A stretch of 64,000 bases of DNA from Providencia sp. R33 (lineage in GTDB: Bacteria; Pseudomonadota; Gammaproteobacteria; Enterobacterales; Enterobacteriaceae), in contig NZ_CP072453.1 in the NCBI RefSeq assembly GCF_019343475.1, positions 1,116,001 to 1,180,000 of the forward strand. Reading direction: 5' to 3'. A program made the translations under genes and the position numbers. Shown piece by piece: positions 1 to 9,898 of the stretch. Below the pieces are notes generated by a model. The model was not told the origin of the DNA, made no database searches, and saw only the letters and a list, made by a program, of their open reading frames with translations. The stretch's first letter is position 1, and each line of letters starts with the position of its first letter.

Positions 1-92
1 GCGTGCCAGATAACGAAGCATTAATGCAATACTTCAAAGATAACTCACCTGTTTCAGTTCCAACTGACGTGCGTATCAAAAAAATCAAATAA
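1..92 (+). CDS. 3' end of an unidentified protein gene (partial)
   Basis: An open frame in phase 3 runs in from the left edge and stops with TAA at 90-92. The roughly 29 visible residues end in a basic tail (VRIKKIK). A strong terminator begins 25 bp later, which supports a genuine gene end. I cannot identify the family: the tail does not match the C-terminus of YcfP, the usual neighbour of ndh in E. coli, as I recall it. The rest of the gene lies outside the window. Confidence 0.6.
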   Translation, partial: VPDNEALMQYFKDNSPVSVPTDVRIKKIK

Positions 93-116
93 CGTAAATT
101 GATTTTTGAATAATTG

Positions 117-148
117 AAACCCGAAGCGCTAAGCGTTTCGGGTTTTTT
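117..148 (+). terminator. Rho-independent terminator of the leftmost gene
   Basis: A 13-bp stem (AAACCCGAA, one G-T pair, CGC) closes on a TAA loop and is followed by six T. It lies 25 bp after the stop codon of the partial gene. Confidence 0.9.
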
Positions 149-221
149 GTTGTTTTTTATTCATCCCGCTATCTCATCATTCAAAGATAATCAATTATCT
201 GTTTTAAAATAAAAATGATAG

Positions 222-240
222 AATAATGATTCTCATTATC
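222..240. promoter_or_regulatory. Candidate Fur box
   Basis: By my count the 19-bp block AATAATGATTCTCATTATC matches 16 of 19 positions of the classical Fur consensus (GATAATGATAATCATTATC). It sits about 270 bp before the ndh start, after the terminator of the previous gene, so ndh is the only obvious target. Occupancy and effect are inference. Confidence 0.5.
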
Positions 241-360
241 ACTAATCAATGTATGGATTTAATCATCTGATTGATATTAAACAGTTTCAAGCTGACTCGA
301 TTCACGCCCTGACAAAAAATGATTTGAAGAGGGTTGCCGATGTCTTAATAATCTATTAAA

Positions 361-374
361 TTGATGTAAATCAA
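361..374. promoter_or_regulatory. FNR-type binding site upstream of ndh
   Basis: TTGATGTAAATCAA is a perfect match to the FNR consensus TTGAT-N4-ATCAA, 137 bp before the ndh ATG. In E. coli, FNR represses ndh anaerobically, so the site fits the gene. A CRP-type reading of the same palindrome is less good. Confidence 0.75.
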
Positions 375-510
375 TATTTGGTATTACCAATAGACCAAGC
401 GTGATATTCTAAATTTTCTATCAAGAATAATGAGAGCGTTAATTATTGTTATCTAAGATTTTTATCACTAGAAACCTTAAATAACTTTAATATATTTGTT
501 CGAGGAATTT

Positions 511-1815
511 ATGACCTTATCTCAACCAAAAATCATCGTTGTCGGCGGTGGTGCGGGTGGCTTAGAGCTAGCAACACGTTTGGGCCGAAAATTAGGTAGA
601 AAAAAACGGGCGCATATTACGCTTGTTGACCGTAACCCAAGCCACCTTTGGAAGCCATTGCTGCACGAAGTGGCAACGGGCTCATTGGATGATGGTGTTG
701 ATGCGATTAGTTACTTAGCCCATGCAAGGCATAATGCATTCAATTTTCAGTTGGGTTCATTAACAAATATTAACCGTGAGAATAAAAAAATCGTGTTAGG
801 GGAACTGCATGATAAGCACGGTGAGTTATTAGTGCCTTTACGGGAATTAGAATACGATATTTTAGTGATGGCGCTGGGCAGCACATCAAATGACTTTGGT
901 ACCCCAGGCGTGAAGGACCACTGTATTTTCTTAGATAACCCGCATCAAGCTCACCGTTTTCATGATGAAATGTTAAATTTATTCCTACGCTATTCTGTGC
1001 GTGATAGCGCAGAGGAAAAAGTAAATATTGCTATTGTTGGCGGCGGCGCGACAGGGGTTGAATTATCGGCGGAACTGTACAACGCCGTGGAGCAACTCAC
1101 CAGTTACGGGTTTAAAGGGCTAGATACAGACGCCTTAAATGTGACGCTGGTTGAGGCGGGTGAACGTATTTTACCTGCGTTACCCCCGCGAATTTCAGGT
1201 GCTGCACATCAAGAGTTAAACAAGCTTGGTGTCAATGTGTTGACGAAAACCATGGTGACTAGCGCTGAAGCTGATGGATTAAATACTAAAGAAGACGGTA
1301 AAATTCATGCGGATCTTATGGTGTGGGCGGCTGGTATAAAAGCGCCTGATTTTATGAAAGATATCGCAGGGTTAGAAACGAATAGAATTAATCAGTTAGT
1401 CGTTAAGCCTACGCTACAAACGACATTGGATGACTCGATTTTTGCCATTGGCGATTGTGCATCTTGCGCCAAACCTGAAGGGGGCTTTGTTCCTCCACGG
1501 GCACAGTCTGCACACCAAATGGCCAGCTTATGTTACGACAATATCCTTGCGATGATGAAAGATAAACCGCTTAAGGATTATATCTATAAAGATCATGGCT
1601 CTTTAGTATCACTTTCGCGCTTTAGTACTGTTGGTAGTTTAATGGGCAATCTGATGCGTGGTGATATGATGGTGGAAGGCCGAATTGCTCGCTTTGTGTA
1701 TATTTCGTTATATCGAATGCATCAAATTGCACTGCATGGGTACATTAAGACTGGGCTGATGATGCTGGTTGGCAGTATTAACCGAATTATTCGACCAAAA
1801 CTCAAACTACACTAA
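511..1815 (+). CDS. ndh: Type II NADH dehydrogenase (NDH-2)
   Basis: A membrane-bound flavoprotein that passes electrons from NADH to quinone without pumping protons. An FAD-binding glycine motif (VVGGGAGG) lies near residue 10 and a second dinucleotide motif (IVGGGATGVELS) near residue 174. The GDCA segment that contacts FAD lies in the C-terminal third. The length of 434 aa equals the E. coli enzyme. I chose the ATG at 511, which has GAGG 5 bp upstream, over a TTG at 496. The gene is monocistronic, with its own terminator at 1853. The FNR site and possible Fur box upstream suggest control by oxygen and perhaps iron. Confidence 0.97.
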   Translation: MTLSQPKIIVVGGGAGGLELATRLGRKLGRKKRAHITLVDRNPSHLWKPLLHEVATGSLDDGVDAISYLAHARHNAFNFQLGSLTNINRENKKIVLGELHDKHGELLVPLRELEYDILVMALGSTSNDFGTPGVKDHCIFLDNPHQAHRFHDEMLNLFLRYSVRDSAEEKVNIAIVGGGATGVELSAELYNAVEQLTSYGFKGLDTDALNVTLVEAGERILPALPPRISGAAHQELNKLGVNVLTKTMVTSAEADGLNTKEDGKIHADLMVWAAGIKAPDFMKDIAGLETNRINQLVVKPTLQTTLDDSIFAIGDCASCAKPEGGFVPPRAQSAHQMASLCYDNILAMMKDKPLKDYIYKDHGSLVSLSRFSTVGSLMGNLMRGDMMVEGRIARFVYISLYRMHQIALHGYIKTGLMMLVGSINRIIRPKLKLH

Positions 1816-2358
1816 TTTCTACTGGCAGAAAAAGAAATATAAGTGATAATAGATGCACTTGATTGCGAAGGTAATCAGGTGCATTGATTTTTACTGCTTT
1901 TATGAGTTAGTTCAACGGTAATATAAAGGCTTAATTAATTTTTATTTTCATAAGGTTAGGGTGGATCTGCATTTAAACCTATTTAGATCAATCTTCAGTA
2001 ATAGCAGATAGTTTAATATAACAGAAATCATCATAAATGATGTTTAAATAATCAATATAATTAATGTTAATAATTATTTGAAAAAATAATAATAATGGAA
2101 AGTAATTTATTAATTAGCGAACATTATTTTAACTTTATATAACGATAAAATTATTAATATATGCCTGTTTGGCATAGTACAGTTAATTTACATTGTTAAG
2201 TGTCACATTAATGATAAATAACAGAATAATAAAATTATTATGATTCATTTGAATTAGATTAGGATAATTCTAAAAAAATGTGAATTACCTGCGCAAAGAT
2301 CGAATTCTCTCGCTTAATAGTTACAATAGATATATGGGTATTTTATAAGGGTAAATTG
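1816..2358. other. AT-rich gap between ndh and the ycfJ-like gene
   Basis: This gap of about 540 bp holds the ndh terminator at its left end and otherwise very AT-rich sequence. I found no ORF with a convincing ribosome binding site, no RNA fold I recognise and no clear operator. The promoter of the following gene must lie here. Confidence 0.5.
1853..1892 (+). terminator. ndh terminator
   Basis: Twelve-base arms (ATGCACTTGATT and AATCAGGTGCAT, one G-T pair) enclose an 8-nt loop and are followed by a short T-run. Confidence 0.8.
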
Positions 2359-2952
2359 ATGAAGCTAAAATTTAAGTTGTTATTAGCGCTAGTAGCGATT
2401 TGCCTTGTTTCGTTTGCTGTCTCACTGTTTATTCAAGAACCAGAAGCCAAACTTGCCACTGTCTTATCTGTTGAGCCTATAAAGGCGAATCGCTTGGTTG
2501 AATATGAAAATTGCACGTTAACGGGGGTGCTTGGTTCATTTAATCAGCAATCCTTATCACGTTTTCACCCTGCACAAAATGAGTGCAAAATGATTTTTAT
2601 GATTGAAGCCCTTCAAGGTAAAGGGTTTCCGTCTCTGTTTGATAATCAAAACAAAATCTGTGTAAAAACACAAAGAATGGAATTGGCCGTTGTCGGTTAT
2701 GATGTGGTCTATCAGATAGGTAAAACCATTGGCAAGGTCAGAACATCTTATGCTCCCTCTATTTTTATTCCCTTAAATGAAGATGGGCGTTTAGATTTAC
2801 CTTCGTCAAATTCCATTTGTGAAACGGTACGTAGCGATGTCAAAGAACTTTTGCCATTTTACTGTTTACATCAAAATGAATTACCGCTTTCAGGCACTAC
2901 TGGCGTCCTGAAATTACAGCCCAATAAAAACACATTAGGTTATTTTGAGTAA
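2359..2952 (+). CDS. YcfJ-like envelope protein lacking the glycine-zipper core
   Basis: 197 aa starting with a membrane or signal segment (about residues 5-25). Two stretches resemble E. coli YcfJ: an early one around VLSVEPIK, and a later one around GYDVVYQIGKTIGKVR followed by IPLNEDGRLDL. In E. coli, ycfJ also follows ndh. Between the two stretches YcfJ has a glycine-zipper region; here there is a Cys-containing segment with no glycine repeat. A tail of about 50 residues with two further Cys is added after the conserved end. I chose the ATG at 2359 (AAGGG 7 bp upstream) over the TTG at 2356. Function is unknown; homology is inferred by eye. Confidence 0.7.
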   Translation: MKLKFKLLLALVAICLVSFAVSLFIQEPEAKLATVLSVEPIKANRLVEYENCTLTGVLGSFNQQSLSRFHPAQNECKMIFMIEALQGKGFPSLFDNQNKICVKTQRMELAVVGYDVVYQIGKTIGKVRTSYAPSIFIPLNEDGRLDLPSSNSICETVRSDVKELLPFYCLHQNELPLSGTTGVLKLQPNKNTLGYFE

Positions 2953-2975
2953 ATTTGATTTTATAATTACCTAAA

Positions 2976-3003
2976 ATAAAGGCTATCTACGGATAGCCTT
3001 TAT
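2976..3003. terminator. Bidirectional terminator between the ycfJ-like gene and mfd
   Basis: A perfect 12-bp stem (ATAAAGGCTATC / GATAGCCTTTAT) closes on TACG. It is A-rich on one side and T-rich on the other, and serves both converging genes. Confidence 0.85.
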
Positions 3004-3023
3004 TCGTTTTAGCCTAAAATCGA

Positions 3024-6000
3024 TTAAGCGAGTAAGTGTTCTTCAAAATCAGTTAAGAGCTGCTTAATAAACTCAAGTCGTGTTACTCTGTCAGTTAAGT
3101 CATGGAAGAACTTCAAGCGGGTAGGACCATCTAATCGATAGGTTTTTGATTGGTTTTGCAACAAGCTGATCAAGAAGCTTGGGTCAACTTTGTTTTTCTC
3201 GCCAAACTCAATAAAGCCACCTTTTTCATGCGCTTCAATACGTTTCACACCTAAAAATTGCGCGTGTAGGCGGATTGCGGCTGAAGTTAATAGGAATTTA
3301 CCCGCATCGGGTAGGCTGCCAAAACGATCAATCAGCTCTGTACGTAGCTCGTCTAATTCTTGGCTGTCTTTTGCACTGGCAATTCGTTTATAAAATGAAA
3401 GGCGCATATTCACATCATGGATGTAATCATCAGGCAATAAGACTGGCATTCGTAATTCAACTTCGGTTTGTTGATTCGTTAAGTCTTCTAATGACGGCTC
3501 TCGACCTTCTTTTAGAGCATCGACAGCGCTTTCTAATAATTCCATATACAGCGTGAAACCGATAGTGGTCATTTGTCCGCTTTGATCTTCACCCAGTAAT
3601 TCACCCGCACCGCGAATTTCGAGGTCATGAGTTGCAAGGGCGAAGCCTGCGCCTAAGTCCTCTAAAGATGAAATGGCTTCAAGGCGTTTTTGGGCATCAG
3701 TAGTCATTGCCTTTGGATGTGGTGTTAGTAAATAGGCATAGGCTTGGTGATGTGAACGGCCAACACGGCCACGTAATTGGTGCAATTGCGCTAAACCAAA
3801 GTGATCAGCGCGTTCAATAATAATCGTGTTAGCTGTTGGGATATCAATACCCGTTTCAATAATGGTGGTGCAAATTAAAACGTTAAAACGTTGATGGTGG
3901 AAGTCTGTCATGACTCGCTCTAACTCACGTTCGCGCATTTGCCCATGCCCCACAACAAAGCGGGCTTCAGGGACTAACGTTTCGAGTCGTGCCTTGGCTT
4001 TTTCGATATTTTCCACATCATTATACAAATAATAAACTTGCCCACCCCGTAAGGTTTCACGCAAAATCGCTTCGCGAACCACTAACTCATCATATTGGCG
4101 AACAAAGGTTTTAACGGCTAAGCGACGTGCTGGCGGGGTTGCAATAATCGATAAATCCCGCATTCCGCTCATCGCCATATTTAGTGTTCGAGGGATCGGG
4201 GTTGCAGTAAGCGTTAAAATATCGACATCAGCACGCATTGCTTTAATACGTTCTTTATGGCGGACGCCAAAGCGGTGCTCTTCATCGACAACCAGCAGGC
4301 CTAAATCCTTCCACACAATATCACTTTGCAGTAATTTGTGTGTGCCAATCAAGATATCGACTTTGCCATCAGCGGCATCCGCGATAATTTGTTGCTGTTC
4401 TTTTGCCGTTTTAAAGCGAGAAAGCATTTCGATACGCACGGGCCAATTTGCAAATCTATCTCTGAAATTATCATAGTGTTGCTGAGCAAGTAGGGTAGTC
4501 GGAACTAACACAGCGACTTGCTTGTTATTATTGATAGCAAGGAATGCCGCTCGCATCGCCACTTCAGTTTTACCAAAGCCAACGTCCCCACAGACAAGCC
4601 TATCCATCGCCAATGGTTGGCACATATCGCTCAATACTGCGTTAATTGCCATTTCTTGGTCTGGCGTCGTTTCAAAAGGGAAACCTTGGCAGAATTCTTG
4701 GTATTGTTGTTTATCATGTTTGAAGGCAAAACCCGCTTTGGCTGCACGTTGTGCATAAATATCAAGCAGTTCTGCTGCAACATCACGTACCTTTTCGGCC
4801 GCTTTTTGTCGAGCTCGCCCCCAACTGTCACTACCCAGTTTATGTAGCGGTGCATTTTCGTCAGCACCACCAGCATAACGGCTAATTAAGTGCAGTGAAG
4901 AAACAGGGACGTACAGCTTGTCTTCTCCCGCGTAGGTAAGAATTAAATACTCAGCTTTAATCCCACCCGCTTCAAGCGTAATCAAACCTTGGTAGCGACC
5001 CACACCGTGCTCAATATGTACAACGGGTTGCCCAGGGCGTAATTCTGCGAGGTTACGAATTAAGGTATCAGTGTTAATTGTACGGCGGTTATCTGTGCGA
5101 CGACGAACAACACGTTCGCCTAATAAGTCGCTTTCACAAATCAATGCTTTATTCGTATCTGATTGGATAAAACCGTGTTCAGCTGCGCCAATGGTAATCG
5201 CAAAGCGTGGGGTGGCTGGGCTTGTATAGCTTTCAATAATTTCAGGGCGTATTTTTAACCGGGCTAATAGCTCAGTGACCGTTTCACGACGACCTTCGCT
5301 TTCCACAGAAAAAATGAGTGCACCGTCGAATTGCTCACTAAATTGGCGAAGCTTTTCTAATGGTGTTTTGCTTTGCCCTTGAATGCTGATATCGGGAAGT
5401 GGTAAATAATCTAAATTGGTATTTGCTGCTTTTTTAGGTAGCGTTTCAGATGAAAGTTGAATGCGTGGCCATTGTTTTAAGTTTTGGTTGAGTTGTTCAA
5501 CGGTAAGCCATAAATCTGCAGGAGGAAGCAGGGGGCGCATTGGGTCAACACCACGGCTTACATACCGTTGTTGAGTATCAGTTTGAAAACGCTCAGCGGC
5601 TTCTTGTAGATTTTGTGAAACAATCAGGCTTGAAGGCGGTAAATAGTCGAATAATGATGGCAATGGCTGGGCAAAAAATAATGACTGCCAATACTCAATG
5701 CCTGTCGGTAGAGTGTTTTTACTAACTTGTTGATAAATATGTTCAGGATCACGGCGGACTTCGAAGCGTTCACGCCACTGGCTACGAAAGCGTTCAATCG
5801 CATCTTTGTCTGTTGGAAATTCGTGGGCTGGCAGTAAATTAATACTGGCGACCTCTTCTAATGTTCTTTGGGTATCGACATCGAACGTGCGCAAGCTATC
5901 GATTTCATCATCAAAGAAATCAATACGAAAGGGCAGTGAACTTCCCATAGGGAACAAATCAAGTAAAGCGCCTCGGGTTGCATACTCACCGTGTTCTAAT

Positions 6001-6467
6001 ACTTGTTCCACATGGCGATAACCCGCTTTATCTAACTCGTCGCGTAAATTATCGCGCGAGAGCTTATCACCTTTTGCCATAACGAGCGCGTGACTCGTTA
6101 AAAAATCAGGGGGACACACTTTTTGCATCAAAGTATTAACAGGTAATATTAATGCGCCTTTTTGCAAAGAGGGTAAACGGTAAAGTGTTGATAAACGATG
6201 AGAAATGATTTCTTGATGTGGGGAAAAGTTATCGTAAGGTAATGTTTCCCAATCAGAAAGCGTCTCAATAGGGTGATGTGTAAATTGTTGTATTTCATCA
6301 CGTAAACGTAATGCATTTTGCATATCACGCGTCACAATGACAACGGGCCCTTGATGACGTTCTATCATTTCTCCACATTCAAGTGCACCAGCCGCCCCAA
6401 TAAGGCAACCTAAATGGCGAACATCGCCACTACGACTAGGGAGTTCATAACGAAATTTTGAGGACAT
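3024..6467 (-). CDS. mfd: Transcription-repair coupling factor Mfd
   Basis: An ATP-driven translocase that pushes RNA polymerase off DNA lesions and recruits UvrA. At 1147 aa it is one residue from the E. coli length as I recall it. A UvrB-like N-terminal module is followed by the polymerase-interaction domain (around GQPVVHIEHGVGRYQG). The superfamily 2 helicase motor has Walker A GDVGFGKT near residue 625 and the DEEH box near 730. The TRCF domain closes the protein. It diverges from lolC and converges on the ycfJ-like gene. Nothing looks broken. Confidence 0.98.
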   Translation of the reverse strand: MSSKFRYELPSRSGDVRHLGCLIGAAGALECGEMIERHQGPVVIVTRDMQNALRLRDEIQQFTHHPIETLSDWETLPYDNFSPHQEIISHRLSTLYRLPSLQKGALILPVNTLMQKVCPPDFLTSHALVMAKGDKLSRDNLRDELDKAGYRHVEQVLEHGEYATRGALLDLFPMGSSLPFRIDFFDDEIDSLRTFDVDTQRTLEEVASINLLPAHEFPTDKDAIERFRSQWRERFEVRRDPEHIYQQVSKNTLPTGIEYWQSLFFAQPLPSLFDYLPPSSLIVSQNLQEAAERFQTDTQQRYVSRGVDPMRPLLPPADLWLTVEQLNQNLKQWPRIQLSSETLPKKAANTNLDYLPLPDISIQGQSKTPLEKLRQFSEQFDGALIFSVESEGRRETVTELLARLKIRPEIIESYTSPATPRFAITIGAAEHGFIQSDTNKALICESDLLGERVVRRRTDNRRTINTDTLIRNLAELRPGQPVVHIEHGVGRYQGLITLEAGGIKAEYLILTYAGEDKLYVPVSSLHLISRYAGGADENAPLHKLGSDSWGRARQKAAEKVRDVAAELLDIYAQRAAKAGFAFKHDKQQYQEFCQGFPFETTPDQEMAINAVLSDMCQPLAMDRLVCGDVGFGKTEVAMRAAFLAINNNKQVAVLVPTTLLAQQHYDNFRDRFANWPVRIEMLSRFKTAKEQQQIIADAADGKVDILIGTHKLLQSDIVWKDLGLLVVDEEHRFGVRHKERIKAMRADVDILTLTATPIPRTLNMAMSGMRDLSIIATPPARRLAVKTFVRQYDELVVREAILRETLRGGQVYYLYNDVENIEKAKARLETLVPEARFVVGHGQMRERELERVMTDFHHQRFNVLICTTIIETGIDIPTANTIIIERADHFGLAQLHQLRGRVGRSHHQAYAYLLTPHPKAMTTDAQKRLEAISSLEDLGAGFALATHDLEIRGAGELLGEDQSGQMTTIGFTLYMELLESAVDALKEGREPSLEDLTNQQTEVELRMPVLLPDDYIHDVNMRLSFYKRIASAKDSQELDELRTELIDRFGSLPDAGKFLLTSAAIRLHAQFLGVKRIEAHEKGGFIEFGEKNKVDPSFLISLLQNQSKTYRLDGPTRLKFFHDLTDRVTRLEFIKQLLTDFEEHLLA

Positions 6468-6743
6468 AGAAATCTTTGGTATCTCACAGCGATTAGTTAG
6501 CAGTTAAACAAGCGTCAGAACAATAATAGACAGCCTTTAGATGATTAACACTTAAATAAATTAACTGATAGTTAAACTATAAAGTTAACAGCAAAACAAC
6601 TTATTTTAGCCTACAATTTGTCTGAATTTCAGACAAAAAAGAGGCGAAAGCAGAAAAAAAACCGCAGAGTGGTTCCATTCGTCAATCGTAGCCTTTATTA
6701 TCGCTGAACACTTCGCTTTGGCAACAGGGGCATTAAAGATTTT

Positions 6744-7946
6744 ATGCACCAATCTGTCTCATTATTTATAGGTCTGCGCTATTTGCGTGGGCGCGCAGCG
6801 GATAAATTTGGGCGCTTTGTTTCCAGTTTATCGGCTATTGGTATCACTCTTGGTGTCACGGCTTTAATTACGGTGACATCTGTGATGAACGGTTTCGAGC
6901 GATCGCTACAAGATAGCATACTTGCCTATATGCCGCAGGCTATTTTAACGTCGCCATCTGGAAATATTGATCCTACAAAATCCCCTATTGCAGACTTGCA
7001 GCATTTGCAAGGCGTGAGCCGAATTGCGCCTATTGTTCAGTCGGACGTGGTATTACAAAGCCGCACGAATGTCGGTGTGGGAGTGATGGCAGGTATAGAA
7101 CCCGATGCGGACTCATTGCTACTGGATAAACTGATTAGTGGTGATCGTCGTGACCTCAAAGAAGGAAGCTATACTGTTTTTCTGGGGAGTAAATTAGCAG
7201 ATACATTGGGTGTAAAACGTGGCGATGATGTGCGTTTAATTATTCCAGGTGTGAGCCAATTGACCCCAATGGGGCGTATTCCAAGCCAGCGTTTATTTAC
7301 GGTTGCGGGTATTTTTCAAACGAATGGTGAAGCTGATACTAGCGAACTGATTGTTTCCGCTCCAGATGCAGCAAGAATGCTACGTTATCCCGTAGGGAAT
7401 ATCACAGGATGGCGCTTATACTTAAATGAACCACTGAAAGTTGATTCACTTAGCAAGCAGGTGTTACCTGATGGGCTTGTGTGGACGGACTGGCGTGAGC
7501 GCAAAGGTGAGTTTTTCCAAGCCGTTCGCATGGAAAAAAACATGATGGGCTTGCTATTAAGCTTAATTATTGCAGTCGCCGCTTTTAATATTATTACCTC
7601 ACTTTCTTTGCTGGTGATGGAAAAACAAGGTGAGGTGGCGATTTTAAAAACGCTAGGCTTAAAACGCTGGCGTATTTTAGCCATATTTATGATACAAGGC
7701 GCTGGGGCTGGAATTATTGGTACATTGATTGGTACCGTTTTAGGCACACTATTATCGAGCCAACTTAATGTGATTATGCCGCTAATTGGGCTATTGCCCA
7801 AAGGGGTTTCTTTGCCCATTGTACTTGATTATTCAGGTATTTTAATTATTGCAGTTTCTGCGATGCTTATTTCACTGCTTGCGACGCTTTATCCCTCTTG
7901 GCGCGCAGCCGCAGTTCAACCTGCTGAGGCTTTACGTTATGAATAA
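6744..7946 (+). CDS. lolC: Lipoprotein-releasing ABC transporter permease LolC
   Basis: An inner-membrane subunit of LolCDE, which extracts outer-membrane lipoproteins and hands them to LolA. 400 aa. An N-terminal transmembrane segment follows the basic stretch RYLRGRAADKFG, then a large periplasmic domain and three C-terminal transmembrane segments (FtsX-like). The end overlaps the start of lolD by 8 bp, and the order lolC-lolD-lolE is the standard one. The gene runs divergently from mfd across a 276-bp gap. Confidence 0.97.
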   Translation: MHQSVSLFIGLRYLRGRAADKFGRFVSSLSAIGITLGVTALITVTSVMNGFERSLQDSILAYMPQAILTSPSGNIDPTKSPIADLQHLQGVSRIAPIVQSDVVLQSRTNVGVGVMAGIEPDADSLLLDKLISGDRRDLKEGSYTVFLGSKLADTLGVKRGDDVRLIIPGVSQLTPMGRIPSQRLFTVAGIFQTNGEADTSELIVSAPDAARMLRYPVGNITGWRLYLNEPLKVDSLSKQVLPDGLVWTDWRERKGEFFQAVRMEKNMMGLLLSLIIAVAAFNIITSLSLLVMEKQGEVAILKTLGLKRWRILAIFMIQGAGAGIIGTLIGTVLGTLLSSQLNVIMPLIGLLPKGVSLPIVLDYSGILIIAVSAMLISLLATLYPSWRAAAVQPAEALRYE

Positions 7947-8640
7947 ACAACCACTTCTTGTCTGCGAACATTTAAGCAAAACCTATCAAGAAGGTTCATT
8001 GTCGACGCAAGTGTTGAAAAATGTCAGTTTCTCCATGGGGCAAGGGGAAATGATGGCGATTGTGGGCAGTTCAGGTTCAGGAAAAAGTACGTTATTACAC
8101 TTATTGGGTGGACTAGATACACCTTCAGAAGGTAGTGTAATTTTTCGCGGGCAACATATTAATCAATTATCTTCTGATGAACGAGCCGCTATCCGTAATA
8201 AAGATTTAGGCTTTATTTATCAGTTTCACCACCTTTTACCTGATTTTACTGCGCTTGAAAATGTCGCGATGCCGCTATTGATAGGGGCTACAGCAAAAGA
8301 AAAAGCGTTTACCAAAGCTAAAGAAATGTTGGAAGCCGTAGGGCTAGGGCACCGTGCGGATCACCGCCCTTCAGAGTTATCGGGTGGGGAGCGCCAACGT
8401 GTTGCGATTGCACGGGCACTGGTGAATGCGCCAGCACTTGTGCTGGCGGATGAACCGACAGGGAACCTTGACTTACGCAATGCGGATGCGATTTTTGAGC
8501 TACTAGGCGAATTAAATCGTACGCAGCGTACGGCATTTTTAGTGGTGACTCATGATATGACATTAGCACGTCGGTTATCTCGTCAGTTGGAAATGCGCGA
8601 TGGCCACTTACAGCAGGAAATCACGTTGGGGGCTCGGTAA
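7939..8640 (+). CDS. lolD: Lipoprotein-releasing ABC transporter ATPase LolD
   Basis: The cytoplasmic ATPase of LolCDE. 233 aa with Walker A GSSGSGKST near residue 42, signature LSGGERQRV near 147 and Walker B ALVLADEP near 165. The open frame extends 30 codons further upstream, inside lolC. The ATG at 7939 overlaps the lolC stop and gives the usual N-terminus (MNKQPLLVCEHL), so I take it as the start. Its stop overlaps the lolE start by one base. Confidence 0.97.
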   Translation: MNKQPLLVCEHLSKTYQEGSLSTQVLKNVSFSMGQGEMMAIVGSSGSGKSTLLHLLGGLDTPSEGSVIFRGQHINQLSSDERAAIRNKDLGFIYQFHHLLPDFTALENVAMPLLIGATAKEKAFTKAKEMLEAVGLGHRADHRPSELSGGERQRVAIARALVNAPALVLADEPTGNLDLRNADAIFELLGELNRTQRTAFLVVTHDMTLARRLSRQLEMRDGHLQQEITLGAR

Positions 8641-9887
8641 TGTCTAAATTGCCACTTACGCTTTTAGCGGCGATACGGTTTAGTCGAGGGCGTCGGCGCA
8701 CAGGCATGGTGTCTTTGGTCTCGATTGTCTCAACATTAGGGATTGTGCTAGGTGTTGCGGTGCTGATTATTGGTTTGAGCGCCATGAATGGTTTTGAGCG
8801 CGAATTGAATAATCGTGTCTTATCCGTGGTACCTCACGGGCAGATTTACGCGGTCAAACCGCCTTATAAAGATTGGGATTTTGCTGAGCAGGTTATTCGC
8901 AAAACACCAGGAGTAGAAGGCGTTAGCCCGTATGTGAATTTCACGGGGCTGCTTGAACGTGGCGCAAATTTGAAAGCCATTCAAGTGATGGGCGTTTCCC
9001 CTGAAACACAGTCACAGGTTAGTGCATTGCCGCAATTTGTGTTGAATGATGCTTGGAAACATTTTGCTGCGGGTAATCAATCGATTATTTTAGGCCAAGG
9101 TGTGGCTGATGCCTTGAATGTAAAGCAAGGGGATTGGGTGACAATTATGATCCCCAATACTGACGAAAGCTTAAAAATTCAGCAGCCTAAACGCATTCGT
9201 GTACAAGTAGAGGGGATCTTTAAACTCAGTGGTTTACTTGATCACCAATTAGCATTAGTGCCATTAGCCGATGCACAGCAATATCTGGATTATGGTGATG
9301 GCATTAGCGGCTTTGAAATAAAAGCAAAAGACCCTTTTGAAGCGGATAAGGTTGTCTATGATGCAGGTTTAAAAACCATGCACCATGTTATTGTAAAAAG
9401 CTGGATTGGCGATTACGGTTATATGTACAATGATATTCAAATGGTTCGTAGTATCATGTACTTAGCTATGATTTTGGTTATCGGTGTTGCGTGTTTTAAT
9501 ATTGTCTCAACGCTAGTGATGGCCGTTAAAGATAAAAGTAGTGATATTGCCGTATTACGAACACTGGGGGCGAAAGACAGGCAAATTCGTGCTATTTTCT
9601 TATGGTATGGATTACTGGGTGGTTTGGTTGGTTCGCTGATTGGTGTGGTGCTTGGCGTATTGGTATCCGTCAATTTAACCACTCTAATTAAAGGGTTAGA
9701 GGTCGTTTTAGGCCATCCCATTCTTTCAGGGGATGTGTATTTTATCGACTTCTTACCCTCTGAACTGCACATTATGGATGTGGTTTATGTATTAATCACC
9801 ACCATTATTTTGAGCCTATTGGCAAGCTGGTATCCTGCTCGTCGAGCCAGTAAGTTAGACCCCGCCCGAATTTTAAGCGGTCAGTAG
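8640..9887 (+). CDS. lolE: Lipoprotein-releasing ABC transporter permease LolE
   Basis: The second membrane subunit of LolCDE. 415 aa with the same plan as LolC: one N-terminal transmembrane segment, a periplasmic domain and three C-terminal segments ending in a basic tail. The start overlaps the lolD stop (TAATG). A nested hairpin terminator follows 11 bp after the stop. In E. coli, nagK and cobB come next; nagK is absent here. Confidence 0.97.
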   Translation: MSKLPLTLLAAIRFSRGRRRTGMVSLVSIVSTLGIVLGVAVLIIGLSAMNGFERELNNRVLSVVPHGQIYAVKPPYKDWDFAEQVIRKTPGVEGVSPYVNFTGLLERGANLKAIQVMGVSPETQSQVSALPQFVLNDAWKHFAAGNQSIILGQGVADALNVKQGDWVTIMIPNTDESLKIQQPKRIRVQVEGIFKLSGLLDHQLALVPLADAQQYLDYGDGISGFEIKAKDPFEADKVVYDAGLKTMHHVIVKSWIGDYGYMYNDIQMVRSIMYLAMILVIGVACFNIVSTLVMAVKDKSSDIAVLRTLGAKDRQIRAIFLWYGLLGGLVGSLIGVVLGVLVSVNLTTLIKGLEVVLGHPILSGDVYFIDFLPSELHIMDVVYVLITTIILSLLASWYPARRASKLDPARILSGQ

Positions 9888-9898
9888 TTTGAGTATCA

